A stretch of 46,254 bases of DNA from Lacrimispora amygdalina (lineage in GTDB: Bacteria; Bacillota; Clostridia; Lachnospirales; Lachnospiraceae): contig NZ_OAOF01000026.1 in assembly GCF_900205965.1 (NCBI RefSeq), positions 1 to 46,254 of the forward strand. The letters run 5' to 3'. How positions within the stretch are numbered: position 1 is the stretch's first letter; every line of letters begins with the position of its first letter. Position numbers and translations under genes: made by a program. Shown one piece after another: positions 1-7,552 of the stretch. The notes under the pieces are model-generated. The model was not told where the DNA came from. It did no database searches and saw only the letters and a program-made list of their open reading frames with translations.

Positions 1-53
1 TCAACACGCATAAATTTATTTATTTCATCTATCTTTTTTAGTATTAATTCCAT
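1..53 (-). CDS. partial unknown protein, N-terminus only
   Basis: On the minus strand an ATG at position 53 opens 17 codons without a stop and runs off the left edge. A strong ribosome binding site (AAGGAG) lies just upstream, at about 58-65. The visible residues are charged and helical (MELILKKIDEINKF...). Too little is present to name a family. Confidence 0.6.
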   Translation of the reverse strand, partial: MELILKKIDEINKFMRV

Positions 54-279
54 ACACAACTCCTTCTCTTTTAAATCCTACTTTTAATTACGTTTTTATA
101 CTTTCATGTAACTATTGCATATGAATTATATAATATACTATTTTCTGAATTTGAAACATTTGAATTATTTGATTATAAATTACTGTATATCTGTTATTGT
201 TCAACTCCATTCTTAATGATTTTATACTTGATAATTTTTTAATCGAATACAACTAAACTGAGATTGGCGGAGGAAGCGC

Positions 280-528
280 ATGACAATAAAGCAATGTATT
301 AGTAAAAACGGCTGGCAAATAAATACTGACACCAGTCAGCCTTACCGATCTATGGACGTAAGTGTTAATTTTAATAATGGTGGATTAGACGAAACACAAT
401 TCACAATTAATTCTTATAATGTTGATGAATTAACAAAACTGTTCTTAGAGTTTTGTAAAGAAAACAACATACGGCAAAACACAGTGACGAGTATAACTAT
501 AGTTCGGGTTTATGAAGAAAAAGCATAG
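280..528 (+). CDS. unknown protein, 82 aa
   Basis: Small soluble protein with no recognised family. The start is supported by GGAGGA about 8 nt upstream. It ends in TAG, one of several real genes here that use this stop. It is the first of three closely spaced plus-strand genes (280, 562, 885), each with its own ribosome binding site, that probably form one transcript ending at the terminator near 1284. Confidence 0.7.
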   Translation: MTIKQCISKNGWQINTDTSQPYRSMDVSVNFNNGGLDETQFTINSYNVDELTKLFLEFCKENNIRQNTVTSITIVRVYEEKA

Positions 529-561
529 AACAGCAAAATTAGTATTTGATGGAGGTAGAAT

Positions 562-858
562 ATGGAATTTAATTGCATTAAAGATTTCCATGTAGATTTA
601 GTAGATGACAACGGATTTCCAACACAGGAAAATGGTTGTCGCGTTAGAAAAGGAAGTATGTGGAGATTATATTACTCTCAAAATACTCTGACGGGAGCTG
701 AAATAAAACTTGAGAATCTAACAGGTCTTGAATGGATAGAAATATCGCGTAAAAGATTATTTGAATGTTTTGAAGTACTTGAATGTGACGAACATTGTAG
801 AAAAAATGTGACCTGTTGTAATTTTTGGGATACAGAAAAATGCAAGTTGCAACATTAA
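562..858 (+). CDS. unknown cysteine-rich protein, 98 aa
   Basis: The start follows GGAGG at 6-7 nt. The C-terminal 30 residues hold a cluster of Cys and His (C-D-E-H-C, then T-C-C-N, then a final C and H). That suggests a metal site, but no known finger pattern fits. The N-terminal two thirds look like a small beta-rich domain. It lies 33 nt after the preceding gene and 26 nt before the lipoprotein gene. Function unknown. Confidence 0.7.
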   Translation: MEFNCIKDFHVDLVDDNGFPTQENGCRVRKGSMWRLYYSQNTLTGAEIKLENLTGLEWIEISRKRLFECFEVLECDEHCRKNVTCCNFWDTEKCKLQH

Positions 859-884
859 ACTGAAGTTTAAAGGAGAACGATCAA

Positions 885-1268
885 ATGAAAAAAGGATTAT
901 TATTTGTAGTATTAATGATTAGTTTGTTAACTGGATGCACGCAAGCAGAAAAAGTTTCTTATAACTTATCACAAGAAGCAGATAACTTCAATGTTGTGCG
1001 GCAGCTCACCGTTATTAACTGCATTGAAGGAGATGTACTGTTTCAAATGACTGGAAAAATGTCCATTACGGCAGATACATCAGATAACCAGCTTGAAGTC
1101 ATTGTAGAAAATGAAGATGGTAGTTATAAAAAGCACTTTATTGGATTAAGTGATAATGTTACCTATGTGGTGGAAGATATAAATGTTAATGATATTTCGA
1201 AGTACAAGTATACACTTAATTATAATCCAAAAATGTGGATACCTGTTGAAGTAGATACTATCGATTAA
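885..1268 (+). CDS. predicted lipoprotein, 127 aa
   Basis: The N-terminus is a typical lipoprotein signal: MKK, a hydrophobic stretch (LLFVVLMISLL), then a lipobox L-L-T-G-C with the acylated Cys at residue 18. The remaining 110 residues are polar, probably beta-rich, and would sit on the outer face of the membrane. A ribosome binding site (AAAGGAG) precedes the start. It is last in its operon and is followed by a terminator. Phage-borne lipoproteins often act in superinfection exclusion, but nothing here proves that role. Confidence 0.75.
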   Translation: MKKGLLFVVLMISLLTGCTQAEKVSYNLSQEADNFNVVRQLTVINCIEGDVLFQMTGKMSITADTSDNQLEVIVENEDGSYKKHFIGLSDNVTYVVEDINVNDISKYKYTLNYNPKMWIPVEVDTID

Positions 1269-1283
1269 TTTTTTATATTAATA

Positions 1284-1309
1284 AAAAAGAGCTTGGCGGC
1301 TCTTTTTTT
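1284..1309 (+). terminator. rho-independent terminator
   Basis: AAAGAGC, a short loop, GCTC and a run of seven T's, 16 nt after the lipoprotein stop. Confidence 0.8.
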
Positions 1310-1310
1310 G

Positions 1311-1560
1311 ATGCCCAAATTTACTTTTCACCGTTTTTGGAGAATATCCATTGCGCTTATTATCAGTATCAGTAACCTTTTTTTTATTTTTCTCATAACC
1401 AAGTGATGCATTAAGTTCTTCTTCCATTAATTCCTGCAACATGTCTTTGAAGCTGTCCTTAAATAAGGAGTAGATATCACCGACACTTTTAATATCGTTG
1501 TCTGCGATGATTTGCTGTAACTGCTCTTTAGCGATTGCCGTAGAAAAAGCTCCCTTCTGA
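1311..1560 (-). pseudogene. remnant of IS256-family (mutator) transposase, N-terminal part
   Basis: On the minus strand an open frame reads KEQLQQIIADNDIKS, then VGDIYSLFKDSFKDMLQELM, then EEELNASLGYEK and later NKRNGYSPKTVKSKFG. This is the well-known N-terminal signature of IS256/mutator-type transposases. A full transposase is about 400 residues. Here about 80 remain, an in-frame TAA lies just upstream with no ATG, and the homology stops where the lipoprotein terminator begins. The catalytic DDE domain is absent, so this is a dead relic. It suggests a past insertion followed by large deletion. Terminal inverted repeats were not found. Confidence 0.85.
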
Positions 1561-1630
1561 AAATGAATTATTTATCTAATTCATTCCCAGAAAGAAGCCA
1601 TTTATTTCCAGAGACACAAAATTTATTACA

Positions 1631-2101
1631 CTACCTATGTGACGTATATAGGTGGTATTTATTACCTAACTGGTTAATAATTTCACTGTCCATTGGTTTG
1701 AATCCGATACAGGTTAATGTCTTACCATTTTCTTCTGGAGTCAACTCTGTATGGCAATTGTCGTAAATTAAAAAGAAATCTTCGTTCTCTTTTAATCCGA
1801 TGTTATTGGCGAGCTCAACTGCTTTCAGTAATTTTGACTTATTCTTTGCTTGAAGAACCGTTTTTGCATATTCACCACAGATCCATTGTTCATATAAATC
1901 TTTGTCCAATTCTATAATGGCTTTGTACATTATTGTTTTTTCTTCTGGTAATAAAGCTAAGGAATGTTTATCTCTGTATGGTAAAGACTGTTTTCTTATC
2001 TGCTTTGTTAAAAATGCCATACTCGCATGACTAACTTGTGCAGCTATCTTACCTGGACTCATATGCAAATCTTTTCTTGCAATAATAATTTGTTTGTACA
2101 T
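1631..2101 (-). CDS. pth2: peptidyl-tRNA hydrolase, type 2 (Pth2/PTH2 family), 156 aa
   Basis: Pth2 frees tRNA from stalled peptidyl-tRNA by hydrolysing the ester bond. The family signature is visible near the N-terminus: a beta strand (QIIIARKDL), then M-S-P-G-K-I-A-A-Q-V-S-H-A at residues 14-26, with the conserved Lys, Gln and His. The C-terminal T-C-I-G-F-K-P strand also matches. At 156 aa it is slightly longer than the usual core of about 115-120 residues. Bacterial cells normally use the unrelated Pth1, so a Pth2 on a mobile element is notable. The start follows GAGGTC. A CATATTA box lies on the minus strand at 2150-2156. Confidence 0.85.
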   Translation of the reverse strand: MYKQIIIARKDLHMSPGKIAAQVSHASMAFLTKQIRKQSLPYRDKHSLALLPEEKTIMYKAIIELDKDLYEQWICGEYAKTVLQAKNKSKLLKAVELANNIGLKENEDFFLIYDNCHTELTPEENGKTLTCIGFKPMDSEIINQLGNKYHLYTSHR

Positions 2102-2149
2102 TTAGACCTCATTTCTTAATATAAGTTTCTCTTTCTGGTTCTTAATTCT

Positions 2150-2156
2150 TAATATG
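2150..2156 (-). promoter_or_regulatory. CATATTA promoter-like box for pth2
   Basis: Minus-strand CATATTA, 48 nt before the ATG at 2101. Same box as found upstream of many genes in this window. Confidence 0.4.
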
Positions 2157-2198
2157 TGAGAAATTGTAAACTGGTTGCTATGTTTTTATAATTCATTA

Positions 2199-2205
2199 CA
2201 TACTA
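2199..2205 (+). promoter_or_regulatory. CATACTA promoter-like box
   Basis: CATACTA 29 nt before the ATG at 2235. TTGCTA at 2175-2180 could serve as a weak -35. Confidence 0.55.
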
Positions 2206-2234
2206 AAAATAAATAATGAATAGAGGAGGAATAA

Positions 2235-2522
2235 ATGCAAGAAATAAAAAGTAATTTAACAGAATTCATTTCAGAGATACTTTCAGATGTGGAAGTAAAT
2301 GAAAGAGAAAGATATTTCTTTGAACTCATGCGTTGGAATAGCAAAAATCCATATTGGTGTATATTTGCACACAGATATGAAAAAAAAAGAACAACTAGCA
2401 TAGGTGGACACTATTGTTTGTCGAATAATGAAAGCAATGATTTAACAGGAACATTGAATAAATTAGTCGCGAGTGGATTTGATTGTAAAATTACAAAAGA
2501 GTATTTCTATGGCGAGGATTAA
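2235..2522 (+). CDS. unknown protein, 95 aa
   Basis: Start supported by GAGGAGG 6 nt upstream and a CATACTA box 29 nt upstream. Acidic N-terminus, with aromatic residues in the middle (RWNSKNPYWCIFAHRYEKK). No family recognised. It is translationally coupled to the next gene through a TAATG stop/start overlap at 2520-2524. Confidence 0.75.
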   Translation: MQEIKSNLTEFISEILSDVEVNERERYFFELMRWNSKNPYWCIFAHRYEKKRTTSIGGHYCLSNNESNDLTGTLNKLVASGFDCKITKEYFYGED

Positions 2523-2779
2523 TGCCCATATATAGCCTATTGAAAAAGCAGAAAGAATGTGGACTTGGAATGAAGAGGAATAGAATAAAAGAAAGTACTA
2601 ATAATAAATTGATTTTGGATTATAAAGGAAAAAGGGTTACATTTATTACAACATATGGGTATGAATTTGAGGCAACAATTGTAAGGGAAACGCCTTATGT
2701 AGGTTACATCTATATTGATGAAGATGGGAAGGAAAGAAGAATAATCCATAATGAGCTAATAGGTTTTAAGTTAGTATAA
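2522..2779 (+). CDS. unknown small basic protein, 85 aa
   Basis: The ATG overlaps the stop of the preceding gene (TAATG), so it is probably translated by coupling. The C-terminal 55 residues look like a small beta-barrel (GKRVTFITTYGYEFEATIVRE...VGYIYIDEDGKER), reminiscent of SH3- or Sm-like folds, which is only an impression. A second ATG at codon 17 (position 2570) could be an alternative start. Confidence 0.65.
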   Translation: MPIYSLLKKQKECGLGMKRNRIKESTNNKLILDYKGKRVTFITTYGYEFEATIVRETPYVGYIYIDEDGKERRIIHNELIGFKLV

Positions 2780-2858
2780 TGGAGTTATGAATAGAATCTA
2801 CGACATGTCGCTCGATCTTGCATGAGAACGGAGTTTCAATAGAGAAAGAAGGTGAAAT

Positions 2859-3038
2859 ATGAAAATCGCATGTAGCTATTATTACAGAGGGAGCTCAAAT
2901 AGTTATCTTCACATGAAACAGGTTGCCAGTGATGAAATACAGCTGTCCACTGATTACGGAGAAGTAATTAAAGATGTATATACTGTCACTGACCTTGTAA
3001 AAGTGATAAGTGATTTAGAAAGTGGGAATTATGCATAG
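2859..3038 (+). CDS. unknown protein, 59 aa
   Basis: A short frame reading MKIACSYYYRGSSNSYLHMK and ending in NYA-TAG. It is preceded by GAAGGTGA at a good distance. The sequence looks like a small beta-hairpin protein (ending DVYTVTDLVKVISDLE). No family recognised. It lies in an otherwise gene-free stretch between 2780 and 3359. Confidence 0.6.
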   Translation: MKIACSYYYRGSSNSYLHMKQVASDEIQLSTDYGEVIKDVYTVTDLVKVISDLESGNYA

Positions 3039-3359
3039 GAAATGAACCTTTTATAAGGAGAGATCAGGAGGAACTATGGGATGCTATTTAGTATTCGCGG
3101 ATAAAAGAAAATAACTGTAAGAGATGATTGTAGTACCAAAATATAAACTGTGGCCATGATAGCTACAGTTTTTTATTGCGGCAAATATATGTTCTAGTGT
3201 TCTGCCTGAAATAACTGGTATTTACATAGATAGATCGTATTTATTTTATACGAAAAATATTTAGTTAATTTTAACGACTTTAAAGATTTCTCTCATACTG
3301 AATATAAGAAAGAAAAAGTTGTTAGATATAAAACCTAACAAAAGAATGGAGAATAATTT
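3039..3359 (+). other. 320-nt stretch without a clear gene
   Basis: Contains a 12-codon frame after GGAGGAACT at about 3076, too short to call, and a terminator at 3145-3176. CATACTG at 3294-3300 lies 59 nt before the next start codon. Nothing else was identified. Confidence 0.5.
3145..3176 (+). terminator. probable terminator
   Basis: AAACTGT pairs with ACAGTTT around an imperfect GGC/AGC extension, followed by TTTTT. Confidence 0.6.
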
Positions 3360-3788
3360 ATGAAGTCAAAAATGAAAGAAAACAAGAACATCCAGTGTAA
3401 TATTTATGAGGATTCATTAGATACATTTGTGTTTACACAACCAGCTCAGTTTATTATGGGAAATAAAGAATATGAAGTTTCCACCTGGGTTGAATTAATT
3501 GATCATTTATGCGTAATCTTGATGAGACGAAATAGCGAAACATTTGAAACGTTTTTAAATGATGAAAAACGTAGGAGAACTCGTATAGCATATATGTCAA
3601 GAGATGAACAGCAGATACATTTTGTTAAGCAACTAGAAAGATCAGGCATATACTTAAATCAAAAAATAGATGCTCCGAGATGCGTTAAATTAATTTGTAA
3701 GCTTTTAGATAAGTTTAAAATTGATAAAAATGAAATTTGTCTATATGTAAAATTAAGTGATAGACAGAAACGGATTAAAGAGCTGTAA
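3360..3788 (+). CDS. unknown protein, 142 aa
   Basis: Start follows TGGAG 10 nt upstream. Helical and basic in the C-terminal half (RQKRIKEL). The middle reads FIMGNKEYEVSTWVELIDHL, then a helix with many Arg (DEKRRRTRIAYM). It may be a small nucleic-acid-binding protein, but no family is recognised. Confidence 0.7.
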   Translation: MKSKMKENKNIQCNIYEDSLDTFVFTQPAQFIMGNKEYEVSTWVELIDHLCVILMRRNSETFETFLNDEKRRRTRIAYMSRDEQQIHFVKQLERSGIYLNQKIDAPRCVKLICKLLDKFKIDKNEICLYVKLSDRQKRIKEL

Positions 3789-3809
3789 CATCGTATTAGA
3801 TGAGGTTTT

Positions 3810-3833
3810 AACTCCAAGGAAACCGGATTTATC
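3810..3833 (+). repeat. palindromic AACT-hairpin element, degenerate copy
   Basis: Reads AACTCC, AAGGAAACC, then GGATTTATC. It has the AACT...(G)GATTTATC frame seen at 20473-20496 and elsewhere, with a GAAA-type loop. Confidence 0.4.
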
Positions 3834-3905
3834 AATGACAGTCTACTGGAATCATTCATACACTTCATAAATAGCAGATTCTGTTTGTTCTGTGAGTTAT
3901 CTTTA

Positions 3906-3912
3906 CATACTA
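3906..3912 (+). promoter_or_regulatory. CATACTA promoter-like box
   Basis: CATACTA followed by TTTGTAAAT, 45 nt before the ATG at 3958. Confidence 0.45.
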
Positions 3913-3957
3913 TTTGTAAATCGAAGAAAGGAAATTTCAAAAAAAGTGAATATACAT

Positions 3958-4278
3958 ATGGCAAGAATAACGAAGCATGCAGAAAAAAGGGCAAAAGAAC
4001 GTTGTGGAATCAATGATAAAGCTATTGAGAGGATGGCGGAGAAGGTATTAAAAGAGGGAATTAAACACAAAGATTGTACTGGACAGATAAAAAAATGGGT
4101 AGATAAGTTGTATTTGGAAGAAAAAGTGGCGAATAATATCCGCTTATATGGAGACAAAGCATATTTATTTAATAGTACAACGCTAATCACAATTATTCAA
4201 ATACCAAATAGTTTGGTAAATAGGATCAAAACGATACAAGCAAGAAGGCAGAATCAAAATGACACAGAAGATGCATAA
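3958..4278 (+). CDS. conserved-looking small protein, 106 aa
   Basis: The N-terminal motif ITKHAEKRAKERCGIN, followed by a helical DKAIERMAEKVLKEG, resembles a family of short proteins found in phages and Firmicutes with a His-Ala-x2-Arg-x2-Glu-Arg start. Their function is unknown to me. The C-terminal half is beta-rich (YGDKAYLFNSTTLITIIQIP). I chose the ATG at 3958 over an upstream GTG at 3892 because the upstream codons read as non-coding. A GTG at 3946 is also possible. A terminator follows directly. Confidence 0.7.
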   Translation: MARITKHAEKRAKERCGINDKAIERMAEKVLKEGIKHKDCTGQIKKWVDKLYLEEKVANNIRLYGDKAYLFNSTTLITIIQIPNSLVNRIKTIQARRQNQNDTEDA

Positions 4279-4300
4279 AAGAGCTTATCTAGCTCTTTTT
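4277..4300 (+). terminator. rho-independent terminator
   Basis: AAAAGAGCT, five-base loop, AGCTCTTTTT. It overlaps the stop codon of the upstream gene. Confidence 0.8.
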
Positions 4301-4338
4301 ATTTTGTCTTCTTACTATTAATGTATCAAAATTTCCTA

Positions 4339-4345
4339 CATATTA
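4339..4345 (+). promoter_or_regulatory. CATATTA promoter-like box
   Basis: CATATTA followed by TTTTAAACTA, 31 nt before the ATG at 4377. Confidence 0.55.
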
Positions 4346-4376
4346 TTTTAAACTATGAAAATAAGGAGAAGAGAAA

Positions 4377-6548
4377 ATGAGAAAATTACTGGTATTAAGA
4401 GGAGTTCCTGGAAGTGGAAAATCAACTTGGATTAAGCAAAATAACTTAGAGGAATACACACTAAGTTCCGACCATATTAGAACCCTGTTTCAGGCTCCGA
4501 GCTTAAACGGTAACGGAGAAAGGTTCCTCTATGATTATGAAAACGAAAAAGTATGGAGAACGTTAACAGAGATGTTGGAAGCTAGAATGGGACGAGGAGA
4601 ATTTATCATTGTTGATGCGACGAATACGACGAGTAAAGAAATTTTAAAGTATAAAGTACTGGCAGATAAATACCGATATCGGATTTATTGTGTGGATTTT
4701 AGCAATGTTCCTCTTAAAATTGCAAAAGAAAGAAATGAAAAAAGAAATTCGTTATCCAGAGTTCCAGAGTCGGTCATTGATAAGATGTATAACCGGCTGC
4801 AGCTGAATCTGGAACTTCCATCTGGAGTGCAACTGTTAAAGCCGGATGAATTTGATAAGGTGCTGATACATCCATTGGACTTTTCGTCATATAAAAAGAT
4901 TCACCATATAGGAGATATTCATGGATGCTATACGGTACTCATGGAGTACTTGAAAAATGGATTAAAGGAAGATGAATATTATATATTTACAGGCGATTAC
5001 ATCGACAGAGGAATTGAAAATGCAGAAGTTTTAAATTTTATTATGTCTATTGCTGATAAGAGAAACATTCTACTTATAGAGGGAAACCATGAAAGATGGC
5101 TGAGAATGTGGTCAAATGGAGAAATTTCACTCTCAAAAGAATTTGAGGATCATACGAAAAAACAATTAGAAAAAGATGGTGTTAAGAGAAAACAATGTAG
5201 AAGTTTTTGCAGAAAGTTAACGCAGTGTGCATTTTATAGATATAATGATAAAACGTTTGTTGTATCACATGCCGGAATCAGTACAGTCCCAGGGAATTTG
5301 TTATTCATTTCCACAAAACAGTTGATTGAAGGTGTCGGTGGGTATCAGGATGTAGAAACAATCGAAAATACATTTGATAGGAAAATGCCATCGGATTTCT
5401 ATCAAATTCACGGACACAGAAACAGGGACCTTCCAGTACACTCTACAGAGAGAAATTACAACTTGGAGGGCCAGGTAGAGCTTGGTGGATATTTAAGATG
5501 TGTACAAGTGGATCGGGATGGCATCCATACAGTTGAAACAAAAAATAATGTCTTTCGGAAGCCGGACACTATTGATACTGTGGCGGCTGTTGTCAATGCT
5601 TTTCGGAAAGACGAAGATATAAAGGAAAAGAAGTTTGGAAATATCTCATCATTCAACTTTACAAGAGATGCATTTAATAAAAAGAGATGGAATGAGAGGA
5701 CTGTAACAGCTCGTGGCTTATACATAAATACAAAAGACAACAGCATTGTCGCTAAGGGATATGATAAGTTTTTTGCTGTTGAAGAGACAGAATATACTTC
5801 CTTATCTGAACTCAAAAAGACATTTAAATTCCCAGTAACGGGCTATGTAAAAGAGAATGGATATTTGGGAATTATTGGGTTTAATAAAGAAAAAGAAGAT
5901 TTGTTTATTACCACGAAGTCAGATCCATCAGGGATCGCGGCTCAAGGGTTTAAAGAATTATTTATGAGAAAAACAACTGAAGAGGTCAGAGAAGAAATGG
6001 CTGAATTTATAAGGGCTCATGATGTGACTTTTCTGTTTGAAGTAGTCGATGTAGAGAACGATCCGCATATTATTGATTACTCAGAAAGCGAAATCTATTT
6101 ATTGGATATCGTGGAAAACAAATTAGACTTTGAGAAGATGAATTATTCTGCACTTACTGTTATAGCTGAGAGATTTAAATTGAAAGTCAAAAAGTTAGCT
6201 TACATAATCCACGATTGGAATGAATTCGTTAGTTGGTATGAAATGGTAACTGCATCTGATTTTAAATACAAAGGAAATAATATTGAAGGTTTTGTTCTAG
6301 AAGATCAGAATGAATTTATGGTAAAGGTTAAATTATCTTATTACCGGGAGTGGAAATATTTAAGAGGAATCAAGGACAGAATTTTAGCTGGATATGATAT
6401 TCCAGAAGATAAGTTGACTCCAATGCAAAAAGATTTTTGTGATTTTATATCAGAAAACCGTAATGATGAAAAAATTCAGAAATCTTCGAATAATATTTGT
6501 GGCTTAAGAAAGCTGTTTTTGGAAGAAAAGATTAATAATAAGATGTAA
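4377..6548 (+). CDS. three-domain RNA repair enzyme: polynucleotide kinase, phosphatase and Rnl1-like RNA ligase, 723 aa
   Basis: All activities needed to heal and seal a cut RNA appear in one chain. Kinase: P-loop G-V-P-G-S-G-K-S-T at residues 9-17. Phosphatase of the calcineurin type: G-D-I-H-G at 179-183, G-D-Y-I-D-R-G at 206-212, G-N-H-E at 236-239, then H-A-G near 298 and H-G-H at 345-347. Ligase: K-E-N-G at 492-495, where K492 would be the AMP-accepting lysine, F-L-F-E at 552-555, and E-G-F-V and V-K-V-K near 640-655. The ligase part resembles T4 Rnl1 more than bacterial Pnkp/Hen1 ligases. Phage enzymes of this sort repair tRNAs cut by host anticodon nucleases, so that is the likely role here. 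AAGGAG precedes the start and a terminator follows, so it forms a single-gene unit. Confidence 0.9.
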   Translation: MRKLLVLRGVPGSGKSTWIKQNNLEEYTLSSDHIRTLFQAPSLNGNGERFLYDYENEKVWRTLTEMLEARMGRGEFIIVDATNTTSKEILKYKVLADKYRYRIYCVDFSNVPLKIAKERNEKRNSLSRVPESVIDKMYNRLQLNLELPSGVQLLKPDEFDKVLIHPLDFSSYKKIHHIGDIHGCYTVLMEYLKNGLKEDEYYIFTGDYIDRGIENAEVLNFIMSIADKRNILLIEGNHERWLRMWSNGEISLSKEFEDHTKKQLEKDGVKRKQCRSFCRKLTQCAFYRYNDKTFVVSHAGISTVPGNLLFISTKQLIEGVGGYQDVETIENTFDRKMPSDFYQIHGHRNRDLPVHSTERNYNLEGQVELGGYLRCVQVDRDGIHTVETKNNVFRKPDTIDTVAAVVNAFRKDEDIKEKKFGNISSFNFTRDAFNKKRWNERTVTARGLYINTKDNSIVAKGYDKFFAVEETEYTSLSELKKTFKFPVTGYVKENGYLGIIGFNKEKEDLFITTKSDPSGIAAQGFKELFMRKTTEEVREEMAEFIRAHDVTFLFEVVDVENDPHIIDYSESEIYLLDIVENKLDFEKMNYSALTVIAERFKLKVKKLAYIIHDWNEFVSWYEMVTASDFKYKGNNIEGFVLEDQNEFMVKVKLSYYREWKYLRGIKDRILAGYDIPEDKLTPMQKDFCDFISENRNDEKIQKSSNNICGLRKLFLEEKINNKM

Positions 6549-6567
6549 AAGTAGAAGAAGAAATTGG

Positions 6568-6591
6568 AAAAGAGCCTAAAAGGCTCTTTTT
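6568..6591 (+). terminator. rho-independent terminator
   Basis: AAAAGAGCC, loop, GGCTCTTTTT. Confidence 0.85.
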
Positions 6592-6623
6592 ACGTATTGA
6601 TTTTATCGCTTTGTTATTTTAAA

Positions 6624-6630
6624 CATTATA
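6624..6630 (+). promoter_or_regulatory. CATTATA promoter-like box (variant)
   Basis: CATTATA 37 nt before the ATG at 6668. Confidence 0.4.
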
Positions 6631-6667
6631 TTTCTGTAGTATAAAGAAAGAAGGAGAGATATGAAAC

Positions 6668-7402
6668 ATGGAAAAAGAATTTCATTCTTTGGAGGAATAT
6701 AGTGACAGAATTCAGATTGATACAAAATATCCAATTCCAAGTTTATCTTATATAAATAGAAGCAGACAAACGGTAAGAATGCATTATGCAGCGAATTTAA
6801 ATAAAATTGATATTGCTCAAAAAAATGACCTGACGAATTTCGATATCTCAGAACAACAGGCAATATCTTCAGTTTTACTCCTCTCGTTAAAAGAGTATAT
6901 TATGACCACCAGAAAAAAGGATATTATTGGACGAGTTTATTTTAATTGCAATGTACTAAGAGAAAGCAGAACCAATTGTGATATTTTTGTACCGAAGTTT
7001 CAAATAGTATTTAATGTGGACGGTAGCCCGCATGGGAATAAAACAAACATAAGAAACGATTTAAAAAACCTCCCAAAGTACATAGAAGCCGGTTATAAAC
7101 TTATTCTATTTCGAGATGAAACATTAGATACTATACCATTTTGTGAAAATGTAAAGATAAAAGGATATTTGAACATTGAACTAAAAAAAGTAATATTAAA
7201 GACTTTCTGTAAAGCTTTTGAAATTAATGACATATTTGAATATGAATATGATGAAATAATAAAATTATCTAAAAGTAAAGATTTTTATTTATCTAACGAC
7301 GAAATTAAGAGATGCGAGCTACTTTATAAAAATCTAATCAATGACTATGATGGCTATTTGGCTGCGTGGGAGTATGATAGAAAAAACCGAAAAGTGGCTT
7401 AA
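6668..7402 (+). CDS. possible Vsr/DUF559-like endonuclease-fold protein, 244 aa
   Basis: The central segment, about residues 97-150, reads N-C-D-I-F-V-P, then IVFNVDGSPHG, then RNDLKN and GYKLILFRDE. This follows the layout of Vsr/DUF559-type nucleases: Asp in a strand, strand plus DG..H, a helix with Lys, then Gly-Tyr and a strand ending in R-D/N-E. The Glu that normally precedes the DG pair is replaced by Asn, so activity is doubtful. The flanking helical regions match nothing I know. Nuclease assignment is a weak fold-level inference. Confidence 0.65.
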   Translation: MEKEFHSLEEYSDRIQIDTKYPIPSLSYINRSRQTVRMHYAANLNKIDIAQKNDLTNFDISEQQAISSVLLLSLKEYIMTTRKKDIIGRVYFNCNVLRESRTNCDIFVPKFQIVFNVDGSPHGNKTNIRNDLKNLPKYIEAGYKLILFRDETLDTIPFCENVKIKGYLNIELKKVILKTFCKAFEINDIFEYEYDEIIKLSKSKDFYLSNDEIKRCELLYKNLINDYDGYLAAWEYDRKNRKVA

Positions 7403-7424
7403 TTCCTAAATATATATATGAATT

Positions 7425-7453
7425 AAAAACAGGATTCGGTCCTGTTTTTTTTT
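7425..7453 (+). terminator. rho-independent terminator
   Basis: AAAAACAGGA, five-base loop, TCCTGTTTTTTTTT. Confidence 0.85.
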
Positions 7454-7455
7454 GC

Positions 7456-7500
7456 TATTCAACGATAGGGTTATCAGGAGTACTTTAGTCAATTATCCAG
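7456..7500 (+). repeat. dispersed repeat related to the palindromic element
   Basis: Contains TTATCAGGAGTACTT at 7471-7485, exactly repeated at 20492-20506. The flanks are similar in both places (CAACGA / TAACGA before it). It lies in the leader region of the ParB-like gene. Confidence 0.5.
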
Positions 7501-7513
7501 GGAGTTTAGTTCA

Positions 7514-7520
7514 CATATTA
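7514..7520 (+). promoter_or_regulatory. CATATTA promoter-like box
   Basis: CATATTA 32 nt before the ATG at 7553. Confidence 0.55.
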
Positions 7521-7552
7521 TGTGTAATAAAGACAATTGGAGGATAACAATT

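Noticed and set aside
3076..3114. Twelve-codon frame after GGAGGAACT
   Set aside because: Too short and without other support; probably decayed sequence.
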